Made by a program: the position numbers and the translations under genes
Shown here: positions 47,190 to 56,975 of the stretch, in pieces
How positions within the stretch are numbered: position 1 is the first letter of the stretch
Layout: every line of letters starts with the position of its first letter
The notes under the pieces: model-generated
Databases searched by the model: none
The model's input: only the letters and a program-made list of their open reading frames with translations
Told to the model about the DNA's origin: nothing
Source: Shimia thalassica
Lineage (GTDB): Bacteria > Pseudomonadota > Alphaproteobacteria > Rhodobacterales > Rhodobacteraceae
NCBI RefSeq assembly: GCF_001458215.1
Contig: NZ_CYTW01000001.1
Span: 1,054,001 to 1,118,000, forward strand
Direction: 5' to 3'
Length of the DNA stretch: 64,000 nucleotides

Positions 47190-48731
47190 CTAGCCTTTTA
47201 TTTTGACCATGACTTTGGCGTCCAGAGATCCTGCGAGGGACTGAAGCCGGGCTTGCGAGACTTCGCCAAACAAAGCATCTGCCGAGGTCGGAAGCGTCAG
47301 CGTGAGATGACGTTTCTTGGGGCGCCAGTCCAGTTTGCCCATTTCGGCACTTTTATCCATCCAAAGCATCGCACCGAACCGCATGGCCTTGCCAAGGATT
47401 TCGGCTTGTAGCTGGGTTTTGTCGTCGATCAGATCATAGAGGTTTTCAAACCGCGTGCCTTCGCGTTTGTTGCGATACCGGTGCAACAGGGCAAGGCCCA
47501 GAAACACCCGTTCTGAATGGCGCAAGCCCCCCAGATTGGCACGTGTGGCGTTGTCAAAGCAGACTTCGGCGCGATAGTCGGGATGCGCACGCCAACTCAC
47601 GTCATGCAAAAGGCAGGCGGCCTTGACCAGCCGAAGACGATCTTCTTTCCAGCCGGAAAACAAAGGCAGGATAAACCCGTAGAGGGATTTCCCAAATCCG
47701 GGAAGGCGCGCGTCTTTGCTTTCCGCGAACCGCGCGGCCTCGATCAGAGGATCGCGTTTGCGCAGGGCATCGGGCATCTGTTCATACAAAAGCCCTTCGC
47801 GGATACCATAAGAGCTGACCGCGATATCATGAGGTTTAAAGCGGCGGATCACCCCTTTGAGAACATCGATCGCATAAGGCACCAAAGACATCCGGTTGGC
47901 GGATACGCCACAACGCTGGCGCAGCTCTTCAAGATCGTTGTCGGCAATGTATTTGGCGGTGGCCGTGATCGAACGGGCGGTCATGCGATATTCGTGCAAA
48001 ACGTGCAGCGGATAGCCGCGGCGCTCCATGTCGATCCGCGCAATGGCACGCCATGATCCACCCACAAGAAACAGGCGGTTTCTCTGTCTGCCCATGGTTT
48101 CCTTCAACTCGTCCAGAACCGAGTTGATATAGGCCCGCCGGCCTTTTTTGCCGCCCTTGATGTCACGAAGCTTGAGCGGCCCCAGTGCAGACGTCACCCG
48201 TTTTCCCACGGTATCATTGTCGATCTCGGCCAGTTCCATCGAAGACCCACCGATGTCGCAGACAAGACCGTAAGAGCCCGGCCATCCCAACAAAACACCC
48301 TGTGCCGATAGGCGCGCCTCTTCCGCGCCATCGATCACGTGGATTTTTAAACCGGTTTCGCGCAGAACCTCTTCGCAGAAATCTGGCCCGTCATCGGCTT
48401 CGCGCACGGCAGCAGTGGCCACCGCGCTTAGCTCGGCATGACAAATCTGGCGGGCGATTTCCTGAAAGCGCCGGATGGCGTCCAGTGCGCGCGCACGACC
48501 TTCGGGGTTCAGGCGCCCCGTCTCGGAAAGACCGGCCCCCAGAGCGCACATGATTTTTTCGTTGTAGAAATACGCCGGACTGCGTGCGGCGCCATCAAAC
48601 ACCACAAGGCGAACCGAGTTCGACCCCACATCCACAACGCCAACACGTGACAAATCACGTGTGGAAGGATCTTCAAAAAGAGGCCGTTGAAACGGCCCCC
48701 AGTCCTGTGCGGGGTCAGTGTTCCCGTCCAT
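47190..48731 (-). CDS. ppx: Ppx/GppA-family exopolyphosphatase
   Basis: A 513-residue ASKHA-fold phosphatase that degrades polyphosphate or (p)ppGpp-type substrates. Nucleotide-phosphate motifs are visible: VGVVDVGSNSVRLVVF near residue 30 and LVCDIGGSSMELAEID near 160. A C-terminal HD-like helical region (CLLHDVSWRAHPDYR near 390) is typical of the longer Ppx type. It follows ppk directly in the same orientation. The start at 48731 has a GGGAAGAG site; a TTG start 4 codons upstream is less likely. Confidence 0.93.
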   Translation of the reverse strand: MDGNTDPAQDWGPFQRPLFEDPSTRDLSRVGVVDVGSNSVRLVVFDGAARSPAYFYNEKIMCALGAGLSETGRLNPEGRARALDAIRRFQEIARQICHAELSAVATAAVREADDGPDFCEEVLRETGLKIHVIDGAEEARLSAQGVLLGWPGSYGLVCDIGGSSMELAEIDNDTVGKRVTSALGPLKLRDIKGGKKGRRAYINSVLDELKETMGRQRNRLFLVGGSWRAIARIDMERRGYPLHVLHEYRMTARSITATAKYIADNDLEELRQRCGVSANRMSLVPYAIDVLKGVIRRFKPHDIAVSSYGIREGLLYEQMPDALRKRDPLIEAARFAESKDARLPGFGKSLYGFILPLFSGWKEDRLRLVKAACLLHDVSWRAHPDYRAEVCFDNATRANLGGLRHSERVFLGLALLHRYRNKREGTRFENLYDLIDDKTQLQAEILGKAMRFGAMLWMDKSAEMGKLDWRPKKRHLTLTLPTSADALFGEVSQARLQSLAGSLDAKVMVKIKG

Positions 48732-48782
48732 GTCTCTTCCCAAGCTGATCTTGTCCCAATGTGCGACAGAGCGCAGTCCGGG

Positions 48783-50957
48783 TCAATCTTCGGTATGGGT
48801 CAGTTTCGGCACATCCGACGCGCCCGCCGATCCACGGCCAGACAGGGAAGGGTTCTCCATAAAGAACCTGTGGCAATTGAACGCAAATTCTCCTTCGGGA
48901 ATCTGCGACCGGTCAAAGCTGCCATCTGCGTTCATCACCCAACTTTGTGCCACATCGGCAAGATTCGCGGCCATGACCTGACTGACGATCTGGGCTTTGA
49001 CGGTCGGGTTTTTGATTTCGACCAGAGTTTCAACACGGCGATTGAGGTTGCGCCCCATCCAGTCCGCAGAAGAAATATAGACTTTGGCCTTTTTCGAGGG
49101 CAGCCCCTCTCCGTTGCCAAAGCAGACAATTCGCGAGTGCTCGAGGAAGCGGCCTACAATCGATTTGACACGAATATTCTCGGAGAAACCCTTGATCCCC
49201 GGCCGCAATCCGCAGATGCCCCGCACCACGAGGCTGATCTTCACGCCAGCCTGGCTGGCCGCATAAAGGGCATCGATGACCTCGGGTTCGACCAGAGAAT
49301 TCATCTTGGCCCATATTTCCGCGGGCTTGCCCTCTTTGGCAAAGGCGATTTCTTTGTCGATCATCTCGATCAGACGCGCCTTGAGCGAATGCGGAGAGAT
49401 CGCGAGGTTATCCAGTTTTTCAGGTTCGACATATCCGGACAGGTAATTGAACACCTTGGTGGCGTCGCGTCCAAGATTGGTGTCACAGGTGAAAAAGCTC
49501 AGATCGGTATAAATCTTTGCCGTGATCGGGTGATAGTTGCCTGTGCCATAGTGGGTATAGGTCACAAGCTGGTCACCTTCGCGGCGCACAACAGTAGAAA
49601 TCTTGGCGTGGGTTTTCCAATCGGTAAACCCGTACACGACATGAGCGCCCGAACGCTCTAGACGACGCGATTGCTGGATGTTGGCGGCTTCGTCAAAACG
49701 GGCCTTCAGTTCAACCAGTGCGGTAACGGATTTCCCGTCTTCAGCCGCCTCGCAAAGCGCGTCGACAATCGGAGAGTTTTTCGACGTCCGGTAGAGGGTC
49801 TGCTTGATGGCCACGACATTTGGGTCCCGAGCAGCCTGATGCAGGAAGCGAACCACCATGTCGAAAGTTTCATAAGGATGGTGCAGCAACATGTCTTTCT
49901 GGCGAATGGCCGCGAACATGTCCCCGTCAAAATCCTGTACCCGTTCGGGAATACGCGGGGTAAAAGACGGCCAAAGCAAATCGGGTCGCTCATCCAGAAC
50001 CAGTTCGCTCAGATCGGCGAGACCGATCATGCCCTCAATTTCCACGATTTCGTCGTCTGCTACGTGAAGTTCTTCAACGATCAGCTTCTTGAGCGCCTTT
50101 GGGGCACCAGCCGAGATTTTCATGCGCACAACTTCACCGCGTCGCCGGCGTTTGAGGGCAACTTCGAATTCCCGAACCAGATCTTCGGCTTCGTCTTCCA
50201 CTTCGAGATCGCTGTCGCGCAACACACGGAAGGAACAATGCCCTTTGGCCTTGTACCCCGGGAACAGGCTGTCGAGATGCAACAAAAGCAGTTCTTCCAA
50301 AGGCAACACGCGGATCGTGCCGCTTTCCGAAGGCAGGAAGGTGAACCGGTCAATCTGATGCGGGATTGGCAGCAACGCCTTCAGTGTTGATTTGGTTTTG
50401 TTGCGTTCCAACTCAAGCGCGAGCGAATACCCAAGGTTCGGAATGAACGGGAAAGGGTGCGCCGGATCAATCGCCAACGGGGAAAGAACCGGAAAAACCT
50501 TGTTGAGGAAGACTTCTGACAGGAATTCCTTGTCCGCATCGGTAAGCGATTTGTGGTCAAGGATTACAATGCTGGCTTTTTCCATTTCCGCGCGCAAAGC
50601 ACCAAACATTTGCTGTTGCTTTTGCAGAAGAGAGCGAGCGTCTTCGTTGATAAGGACAAGTTGTTCGGCAGGTGTCAGCCCGTCTTGGGCGGGGGATGTG
50701 ATCCCCTCACGGACCAGTTCGCGCAGACCGGCAACCCGAACGGTATAAAACTCATCAAGGTTTGTCGCCGAGATGGACAGGAACCGCAGACGTTCAAGCA
50801 GCGGAACACGGGGGTTCTCGGTTTCTTCCAGAACACGCCAGTTGAAACCCAGCCAGCTGAGTTCGCGGTTAAAGAAACGGCCCGGACCTGTCAGATCAAC
50901 AGTATCGAGTTCAACAGCGGCCGGGAAATCGGATTTGAGAAAGTCTGCGTAAGTCAT
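48783..50957 (-). CDS. ppk: Polyphosphate kinase Ppk1
   Basis: A 724-residue enzyme that makes polyphosphate from ATP. The N-domain opens [18 protein letters not shown] near residue 28. The catalytic histidine lies in DWKTHAKIS near 450, with VYGFTDW before it and [11 protein letters not shown] after it. A second conserved His is in the C-terminal domain ([12 protein letters not shown] near 605). The start ATG at 50957 has no strong ribosome site; a GTG at 50966 is an alternative. Ppx follows 51 bp downstream, so synthesis and breakdown of polyphosphate are linked. Confidence 0.97.
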   Translation of the reverse strand: MTYADFLKSDFPAAVELDTVDLTGPGRFFNRELSWLGFNWRVLEETENPRVPLLERLRFLSISATNLDEFYTVRVAGLRELVREGITSPAQDGLTPAEQLVLINEDARSLLQKQQQMFGALRAEMEKASIVILDHKSLTDADKEFLSEVFLNKVFPVLSPLAIDPAHPFPFIPNLGYSLALELERNKTKSTLKALLPIPHQIDRFTFLPSESGTIRVLPLEELLLLHLDSLFPGYKAKGHCSFRVLRDSDLEVEDEAEDLVREFEVALKRRRRGEVVRMKISAGAPKALKKLIVEELHVADDEIVEIEGMIGLADLSELVLDERPDLLWPSFTPRIPERVQDFDGDMFAAIRQKDMLLHHPYETFDMVVRFLHQAARDPNVVAIKQTLYRTSKNSPIVDALCEAAEDGKSVTALVELKARFDEAANIQQSRRLERSGAHVVYGFTDWKTHAKISTVVRREGDQLVTYTHYGTGNYHPITAKIYTDLSFFTCDTNLGRDATKVFNYLSGYVEPEKLDNLAISPHSLKARLIEMIDKEIAFAKEGKPAEIWAKMNSLVEPEVIDALYAASQAGVKISLVVRGICGLRPGIKGFSENIRVKSIVGRFLEHSRIVCFGNGEGLPSKKAKVYISSADWMGRNLNRRVETLVEIKNPTVKAQIVSQVMAANLADVAQSWVMNADGSFDRSQIPEGEFAFNCHRFFMENPSLSGRGSAGASDVPKLTHTED

Positions 50958-51036
50958 TAAATGCACATGCCAGCCTGTAGTAACAGAAGAATGACAGTAT
51001 CCGCCTGTTTTGGACGGAAGTCCAGAACGGCACCCG

Positions 51037-51708
51037 TCAAACGGTCGCGTCCAGAACCCGTTTGGCCAATGCCCGTGTTATGGGTCTTTGTTCCGCCAGC
51101 GACAGGCGATCCAGAGCTTCCACAAGACGACGCGCCCCTTCAAAAGACCGATCCATGTTTTTCACAAGATAAGGGATCGTATCTGGGTGCGGTGTAAGCT
51201 GACGGTCGGCAAATTGTTTGGCCATGATGACGCTCAAAAGGATGTCGTCTGGTTGCTCCAATGCCGCAACCGTTGTGCCCTGCATTCTGCTCAGCAGATC
51301 AGGCAGTTCCAACTGCCAGTGGTTCGGCTCGCCTGCGCCCGTCAAAAGCAGCGTGTTGCCTTCTGCCAAGGTCAGGTTGTGCAGATGGAACAGGGCCTTT
51401 TGCGCCGCGACATCGCCGGCGATGTCTGGCACGTTTTCCACTGCAACAGGACCTTTGGCAAGGTCAGGAATACGGTCTTCCGACAGGTCCCGCGCGTTCA
51501 GGATCACCGCGTTGCTCTGGGTTGCCCACACATGTGTCAGATGGGTTTTGCCCGACCCCTTGGGGCCAACAAGCAACAGCTTGCTGCCGGGCCAGTTCGG
51601 CCACATATCAATCAGGCCAAGCGCCATCACATTCGCAGGGCTGACAAAAAAGTCGTCACGCCCCAACGCAGGACGCACAGGCAGGGTCAGGCTCAATTGT
51701 TCGGGCAT
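51037..51708 (-). CDS. hda: Hda/DnaA-like regulatory ATPase
   Basis: A 223-residue DnaA-related AAA+ protein. The N-terminal QLSLTLP near residue 4 is a beta-clamp-binding motif, as in Hda, which promotes ATP hydrolysis by DnaA after replication starts. Walker A is [11 protein letters not shown] near 47, and the sensor-2 arginine is in [15 protein letters not shown] near the C-terminus. The ATG at 51708 lies 7 bp after the upstream carrier stop. A longer frame inside the carrier gene is rejected. Confidence 0.92.
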   Translation of the reverse strand: MPEQLSLTLPVRPALGRDDFFVSPANVMALGLIDMWPNWPGSKLLLVGPKGSGKTHLTHVWATQSNAVILNARDLSEDRIPDLAKGPVAVENVPDIAGDVAAQKALFHLHNLTLAEGNTLLLTGAGEPNHWQLELPDLLSRMQGTTVAALEQPDDILLSVIMAKQFADRQLTPHPDTIPYLVKNMDRSFEGARRLVEALDRLSLAEQRPITRALAKRVLDATV

Positions 51709-51715
51709 GGATGCG

Positions 51716-52780
51716 TCAGTCTTCTTGCGCTTCGATAGCTTTACCAGTGTAGAGGTAAGAGTTGGTGTATTGCCCGATGAAGAAACGTGCAAGTACCCCG
51801 ATCACCGCGGCAATCGGAACGGCGACCAACATGCCAACAAATCCGAACAGTGCCCCGAAAACCGAAAGCGCAAACAAAAGCCAAACAGGATGAAGGCCCA
51901 CGGATTTACCAACCAGTTTCGGTGTCAGGAAGTTGCCTTCGACAATCTGGCCAGCCACGAAAATTGCGCCGACAAGACCAAGAGAGAACCAGTCGCCCCA
52001 GAATTGGAAAAGACCCAAACCAATGGCCAACGTCCCGCCCAAAAGCGAACCGATATAAGGAATAAAGGTGATCGCACCGGCAAAGAAGCCCACCGCAAGA
52101 CCAAAATTCAGGCCGACCAGCATCAGGGCAATTGCGTAATACGTCCCGAGGATCAGGCAGACAGACCCCATTCCGCGCACAAAGGACGCAAGCGTGTTGT
52201 CGATCTGTGAGGCAAGCGACCGGATCACGGTGATATGTTCACGCGGCAAGAGGTCATCCACCCGCGCCACCATCTTGTCCCAGTCCAGCAGCAAATAAAA
52301 CGTCACGACCGGAACAACTACCATCAGCATAACCAGATTCACCACCGACGCGGCCGAGCTGAGCACACCTTGCAAGACCGCACCGCCCTTTTCCTTGATG
52401 ACGTCGCCAATGGAAGACAGAGTTTGGTGCATGACCGAGTTTTCGTTCAGCAGTTCGGGGAAACGCTGAGAGATAAACAGGCGCAGGTCGCGCACCAGTT
52501 CGGGCATGGTTTCAAACAATGCAATCGTCTGTTCCACAAGAACCGGTAAAACGGCCAGAACCCCGACGAGGAAAATCAACACCCCGACGAGGGTGATGAT
52601 CACGGTTGACACAACACGCGACAGGCCAAGCGCCTCTAGACGGTCGGCAACAGGGTCCAGAAAATAGGCGATTGCGCCCCCTAAAACATAAGGCAGCATG
52701 ATATCGCCCAGAAACCACAGGGACAAAACGAAGACCAATGCGAAAATTCCCCAGTATTTCATCTGGTTGTTAATGGTCAT
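51716..52780 (-). CDS. AI-2E-family (PerM-like) membrane protein
   Basis: A 354-residue, 7-8 TM protein of the AI-2E/PerM family. The N-terminal TM pair is followed by a soluble loop (about 90-150), and the C-terminal bundle contains GFFAGAITFIPYIGSLLGG near residue 235 and LVGKSVGLHPVWLLFALSVFGALFG near 288, both family hallmarks. The family includes exporters for AI-2 and Na+/H+-like proteins; no substrate can be named. The ATG at 52780 has AGGA 8 bases upstream. Confidence 0.88.
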   Translation of the reverse strand: MTINNQMKYWGIFALVFVLSLWFLGDIMLPYVLGGAIAYFLDPVADRLEALGLSRVVSTVIITLVGVLIFLVGVLAVLPVLVEQTIALFETMPELVRDLRLFISQRFPELLNENSVMHQTLSSIGDVIKEKGGAVLQGVLSSAASVVNLVMLMVVVPVVTFYLLLDWDKMVARVDDLLPREHITVIRSLASQIDNTLASFVRGMGSVCLILGTYYAIALMLVGLNFGLAVGFFAGAITFIPYIGSLLGGTLAIGLGLFQFWGDWFSLGLVGAIFVAGQIVEGNFLTPKLVGKSVGLHPVWLLFALSVFGALFGFVGMLVAVPIAAVIGVLARFFIGQYTNSYLYTGKAIEAQED

Positions 52781-52924
52781 GTCGAATGTCCTGTTTCGTT
52801 CCTGAAAATGATCGCCCAAGTCTTTGCCTATGGCGCGCGCGCTTGCAAGGGGAATGGACAGCCTATTGGATGCGTGATCTTCTGTTTGTTATGATTTCAG
52901 CCGGATTGCACGGGAAGACTGGAA

Positions 52925-53458
52925 ATGAACGAACAATTTGATCTTGATGCCTTTGTTGACGATCTGCGCGACGCCGCAAAGACACCCGAGCGGACAAAAG
53001 CCGTGCGCCGTCTGATAGAAGTCGCGATGTCCGACAGCGATTTACTGGCCGCCAGCATTCCTGATTTCGGGGATGATGTCGTGTTGTTCGAAGATGAAAC
53101 CGTCTCGATCTGGTATTGTCATTTCCACCCCGGCATGTCCGTACCGCCGCACGACCATCAAATGTCTGCGGTGATCGGTGTCTTTCGCGGCCAAGAACGG
53201 AATGACTTCTTTGAAAAAGACCCGGGCGGAACGCTGCGCAAAAGCTCGGAAGTTGTGCTTGGTGCAGGGGATGTTCTGTCGATTGGCCCCAGCGCCGTTC
53301 ACTCCGTGTCGTGCATCAGTGCAACGCCCTGCAACGGGATACATGTCTATCTTGGTGAGCTGACACAGGTCGAACGCAGTTTGTTCGATCCTGAAACGGG
53401 TCAAAGGCTGCCTTTCGATGATGACAATTACAACGCCTTGATGCGGCCCGCCCCCTAA
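52925..53458 (+). CDS. Cysteine-dioxygenase-like cupin protein
   Basis: A 177-residue cupin of the cysteine dioxygenase/thiol dioxygenase type. The iron-binding pair is in PPHDHQMSAVIGV near residue 77, and the third His in AVHSVSC near 122; YCHFHPGMSVPPHDH is typical of the group. It probably oxidises a small thiol, but the substrate is not known. It is divergent from the AI-2E gene and followed by proS. Confidence 0.8.
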   Translation: MNEQFDLDAFVDDLRDAAKTPERTKAVRRLIEVAMSDSDLLAASIPDFGDDVVLFEDETVSIWYCHFHPGMSVPPHDHQMSAVIGVFRGQERNDFFEKDPGGTLRKSSEVVLGAGDVLSIGPSAVHSVSCISATPCNGIHVYLGELTQVERSLFDPETGQRLPFDDDNYNALMRPAP

Positions 53459-53558
53459 TTCGTTAACTTTGGCTAAAACGACGTGCGCCCTTGTCTGGGG
53501 CGGCACAAAGCCATAAACGGAAGGCAAACCAAGACAATTTTCGCCAAAGAGAGCCAAT

Positions 53559-54911
53559 ATGCGCCTGTCCCGTTATTTCCTGCCCGTTCTGAAAGAAACG
53601 CCTGCCGAGGCGCAGATCGTGAGCCACCGCTATATGCTGCGTGCTGGTATGATCAAACAGCAATCCGCCGGAATCTATTCCTGGCTGCCGCTGGGTTTCA
53701 AAGTGCTGCGCAAAATCGAAAACATCGTGCACGAAGAACAGGCGCGTGCCGGTCACGTGCCAATCCAGATGCCCATCATGCAGGGCGCAGACCTGTGGCG
53801 CGAATCCGGTCGCTATGATGACTATGGCGCCGAGATGCTGCGGATGCAGGACCGCCATGGGCGTGACCTGTTGTTCACACCTACCGCCGAAGAAATGGTT
53901 ACGGACATTTTCCGTAGCCATGTATCGTCTTACAAAGACCTTCCGCTGACGCTTTATCAGATCCAGTGGAAATTCCGCGACGAAATCCGCCCTCGGTTCG
54001 GGGTGATGCGGGGCCGCGAATTCTATATGAAAGACGGCTATAACTTTGACCTGACCAAAGAAGACGCGCTGCACGCCTATAACCGCCATCTGGTCAGCTA
54101 TTTGCGCACATACGAACGTATGGGCCTTCAGGCGATCCCGATGCGCGCGGATTCCGGCCCGATTGGCGGTGATGACACGCACGAATTCCTCGTGTTGGCC
54201 GATACCGGCGAGTCCGAAGTGTTCTATGATAGCGCCGTGACCGATCTGACCTTCGGCGATCGCGAAATCGACTATGACAGCCATGACCAATGCAAAGCGA
54301 TCCTTGAAGAGTTTACTTCAAAATACGCGCGCACTGACGAAACCCATGACGAAGCGTTGTTTAACGACGTTCCCGATGAACGTCGCCGTACCGCGCGCGG
54401 GATCGAAGTTGGCCAGATCTTCTATTTCGGCACCAAGTATTCTGAACCTCTGGGCGCAACAGTGCAGGGGCCCGATGGCAAACCTGTGCCGGTCCATATG
54501 GGCTCGCATGGTATTGGCGTGTCACGTCTTTTGGGCGCGATTATCGAAGCCAGTCATGATGACAAGGGCATTATCTGGCCCGAAGGCGTCACCCCGTTCC
54601 ACTGCGGTATTGTCAACCTCAAGCAAGGTGATGAAGAGGCGGATGCGGCTTGTGAAGCTTTGTATAAATCGCTGTCTGCGCTGGGCCTTGAGCCGCTTTA
54701 TGATGATCGCAAAGAACGCGCAGGCGGTAAGTTCGCGACGATGGACCTGATTGGTCTGCCTTGGCGCATCACCGTCGGGCCACGTGGTCTGAAAAATGGC
54801 GTTGTCGAAGTCACCTCGCGTCGGACCGGCGAAAGCGAAGAAATGACGCCGGAACTGGCCGTTGCCAAGATCGCAGGGATTTACGAAGGCCATATGGTGC
54901 GTGGTCTGTAA
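53559..54911 (+). CDS. proS: Prolyl-tRNA synthetase, short alphaproteobacterial type
   Basis: A 450-residue class II aminoacyl-tRNA synthetase that charges tRNA-Pro. It lacks the ~180-residue editing insertion of E. coli ProRS, as is usual in alphaproteobacteria and mitochondria. Motif 2-like [21 protein letters not shown] near residue 140 and motif 3-like [14 protein letters not shown] near 317 are present. The C-terminal anticodon-binding domain starts near 345. A terminator follows. Confidence 0.97.
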   Translation: MRLSRYFLPVLKETPAEAQIVSHRYMLRAGMIKQQSAGIYSWLPLGFKVLRKIENIVHEEQARAGHVPIQMPIMQGADLWRESGRYDDYGAEMLRMQDRHGRDLLFTPTAEEMVTDIFRSHVSSYKDLPLTLYQIQWKFRDEIRPRFGVMRGREFYMKDGYNFDLTKEDALHAYNRHLVSYLRTYERMGLQAIPMRADSGPIGGDDTHEFLVLADTGESEVFYDSAVTDLTFGDREIDYDSHDQCKAILEEFTSKYARTDETHDEALFNDVPDERRRTARGIEVGQIFYFGTKYSEPLGATVQGPDGKPVPVHMGSHGIGVSRLLGAIIEASHDDKGIIWPEGVTPFHCGIVNLKQGDEEADAACEALYKSLSALGLEPLYDDRKERAGGKFATMDLIGLPWRITVGPRGLKNGVVEVTSRRTGESEEMTPELAVAKIAGIYEGHMVRGL

Positions 54912-54935
54912 TACCGACTACGCTTCGTTGATTTC

Positions 54936-54973
54936 AAAAGGAGCAGTGGAAACGCTGCTCCTTTTCCTTTTTT
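54936..54973 (+). terminator. proS terminator
   Basis: An 11-bp stem (AAAAGGAGCAG / CTGCTCCTTTT) with an 8-base loop followed by CC and six Ts. It lies between convergent proS and the fasciclin/RTX gene. Confidence 0.9.
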
Positions 54974-54987
54974 AGGGGCCCTTACAA

Positions 54988-56808
54988 TCAGGCCATCAGG
55001 TCAAACATTCCGTCCATGGTGCGTACCATGATCGAGTCATTGCCCGCGCCGTCCACCAGAGCAAAGAGGATGTGGCCGTTGTAATCCACAAAGGCTTCTT
55101 GGACAGTATCATCCCCGGCAGTTTGGCCCGACATCGATACCGCATCATTGAAGTGAAGTACGAAATCGTCCGCCGTCACGCCTGACAACTGGAACTGCAG
55201 ATAGTCCCCTTCGGCGTGGGAGAAATCCTGAATCCAGTCGGTTGCGTGATCCGCATGGGCCGTATGGTAAAACCGGTCTGCACCGTCGCCGCCATTCAGG
55301 CGGTCATAGCCCCAAGCACCATGGATAAAGTCTTCACCTGCGCCACCAAAGATCGCATCCGACAAAGCGCCACCGCTAAGGAAGTCATTTCCTGCTTGGC
55401 CGACCAATTGGTCTGACCCTGCGCCGCCGTTAAGGGTGTCATGCCCTGCTTCTCCGTAGACAAGATCATTACCTGCACCTGCGTCAACAAAGTCATTGCC
55501 CGAACCAGCATAGATGACATCCCTCACGTCTGCATCTGTTGCACCGGCATAGATCATATCGTCTTCGTCACCGCCTGCGATTGTGTCCGAGCCATCGCCT
55601 GAGCGTAACGTGTCCATGCCCTCGCGACCCAGTAGCAGGTCGTCACCATCGCCAGTCACACCGACATCGTTGCCTGCTCCGGCAAGCAGCGTGTTGTTGC
55701 CATTGCCCAGATCGGCCAGATCATTATCTTCGCCAAGGTTCAGCGCATTGTCTTCGTCTCCGCCGAAGACCAGGTCCACATCGTTTGATCCGTCGGACCC
55801 CAGAAGATCAGCCGGGATAAGAACACCGTCAATTACATGGACAACGCCATTATTTGCCTGAATATCGGTGGCGATGATGTTTGGATCTTGGAGATCTGGA
55901 TCGGCATCTCCGAGAGATGCGCCATCCACCGACAATATGCCGGATTGCAAGGTTGTAATCATATCCGAGGACAGGACCTGGCTCGCCTGCAATGACTCTC
56001 CTGCAACGTGATACAGCAGGACTTGCGAAAGCAGGGGAAGCGGGTCACTTCCGCCACTGAACAGGGACAGGGCGCGCAGTATCACGTCTGTTGCGCCAGC
56101 CTCGTCCATTGCTTCGTTGCCAAGTGTCTGGGCCAGTGACAGGAAAGCATCATCATTGGGTGCAAATACGGTCAAATCGGCGTTTGTATCTGCCAATGCT
56201 GTTCCAAGACCTGCTGCATCTACAGCTGCGTGCAGGATGTCGAAATCGCCACCATTGTCATCGAAGCTGCCGGCTTCACCTGAGGCAGCAACGATCTCGA
56301 CAATTGAAGGGGCATCATTGCCAGCTAGGTCGCTTGGAAGCAGAACACGGTCAATAACATGGATTGTGCCATTATCTGCGGAGATATCGGTCGCGATCAG
56401 TGAAGGATCGATCAGATCGGGTTCAGCATCTACCAAGGTTGGGTTGTCAAATGCGATGCTTCCCCCCCCAAGCGGGTTAACTGTTCCAGCCGAGGCGATG
56501 GCGGCGGCATCAAGAGACCCGGCAGCGACGTGATAAAGCAAAACGTCACGAATTGTTTCGGCGGGTAGGGCGCCCACGATGAAGCCTGTGACTGCATCCG
56601 CGTTTGCCGGATCGCCCTCAAAGCCAAGGCCCGACGCAAGTTGGCCAAAGGCCGCGTTTGTAGGGGCAAAAACCGTAAACGACCCTGTCTCGTCCGCAAG
56701 CGTGGTAACAAGGTTGGAGCCCGGAAGCTGCGTATCGACATATTGCAGGGCTGAGACCAGTATTGAGAAATTGCTATCGCCCACGGCGATGTCGGTGATG
56801 GTTTGCAT
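54988..56808 (-). CDS. Two-fasciclin-domain / RTX secreted protein
   Basis: A 606-residue protein with two FAS1 (fasciclin) domains (about 5-145 and 160-335; motifs FTVFAPTNAAFGQL, GTIHVIDRVLLP, DLTVFAPNDDAF, GVVHVIDGVLIP). An RTX Ca2+-binding block (about 345-510, GGxGxDxLxGG type) and a C-terminal module ending DLMA follow. FAS1 domains mediate cell adhesion. There is no signal peptide, consistent with type I secretion. The last 95 residues match the BspA/RTX protein at 45328. The ATG at 56808 has GGAGGAG 7 bases upstream. Confidence 0.93.
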   Translation of the reverse strand: MQTITDIAVGDSNFSILVSALQYVDTQLPGSNLVTTLADETGSFTVFAPTNAAFGQLASGLGFEGDPANADAVTGFIVGALPAETIRDVLLYHVAAGSLDAAAIASAGTVNPLGGGSIAFDNPTLVDAEPDLIDPSLIATDISADNGTIHVIDRVLLPSDLAGNDAPSIVEIVAASGEAGSFDDNGGDFDILHAAVDAAGLGTALADTNADLTVFAPNDDAFLSLAQTLGNEAMDEAGATDVILRALSLFSGGSDPLPLLSQVLLYHVAGESLQASQVLSSDMITTLQSGILSVDGASLGDADPDLQDPNIIATDIQANNGVVHVIDGVLIPADLLGSDGSNDVDLVFGGDEDNALNLGEDNDLADLGNGNNTLLAGAGNDVGVTGDGDDLLLGREGMDTLRSGDGSDTIAGGDEDDMIYAGATDADVRDVIYAGSGNDFVDAGAGNDLVYGEAGHDTLNGGAGSDQLVGQAGNDFLSGGALSDAIFGGAGEDFIHGAWGYDRLNGGDGADRFYHTAHADHATDWIQDFSHAEGDYLQFQLSGVTADDFVLHFNDAVSMSGQTAGDDTVQEAFVDYNGHILFALVDGAGNDSIMVRTMDGMFDLMA

Positions 56809-56975
56809 AGGGGTACTCCTCCAATTGAACACGGTGGTTACGCTCCAGAGCGGAAATTGGTTCATCACGACAATTTCAACTTGCTGTGAACCTGTTGTGA
56901 CCTCATACCGGAAGCCCGCTTGACGCTTTCAAGCCCGCCCAATAGGTTTGGCCAAAGCAACAAGCCGGAGCAGGC

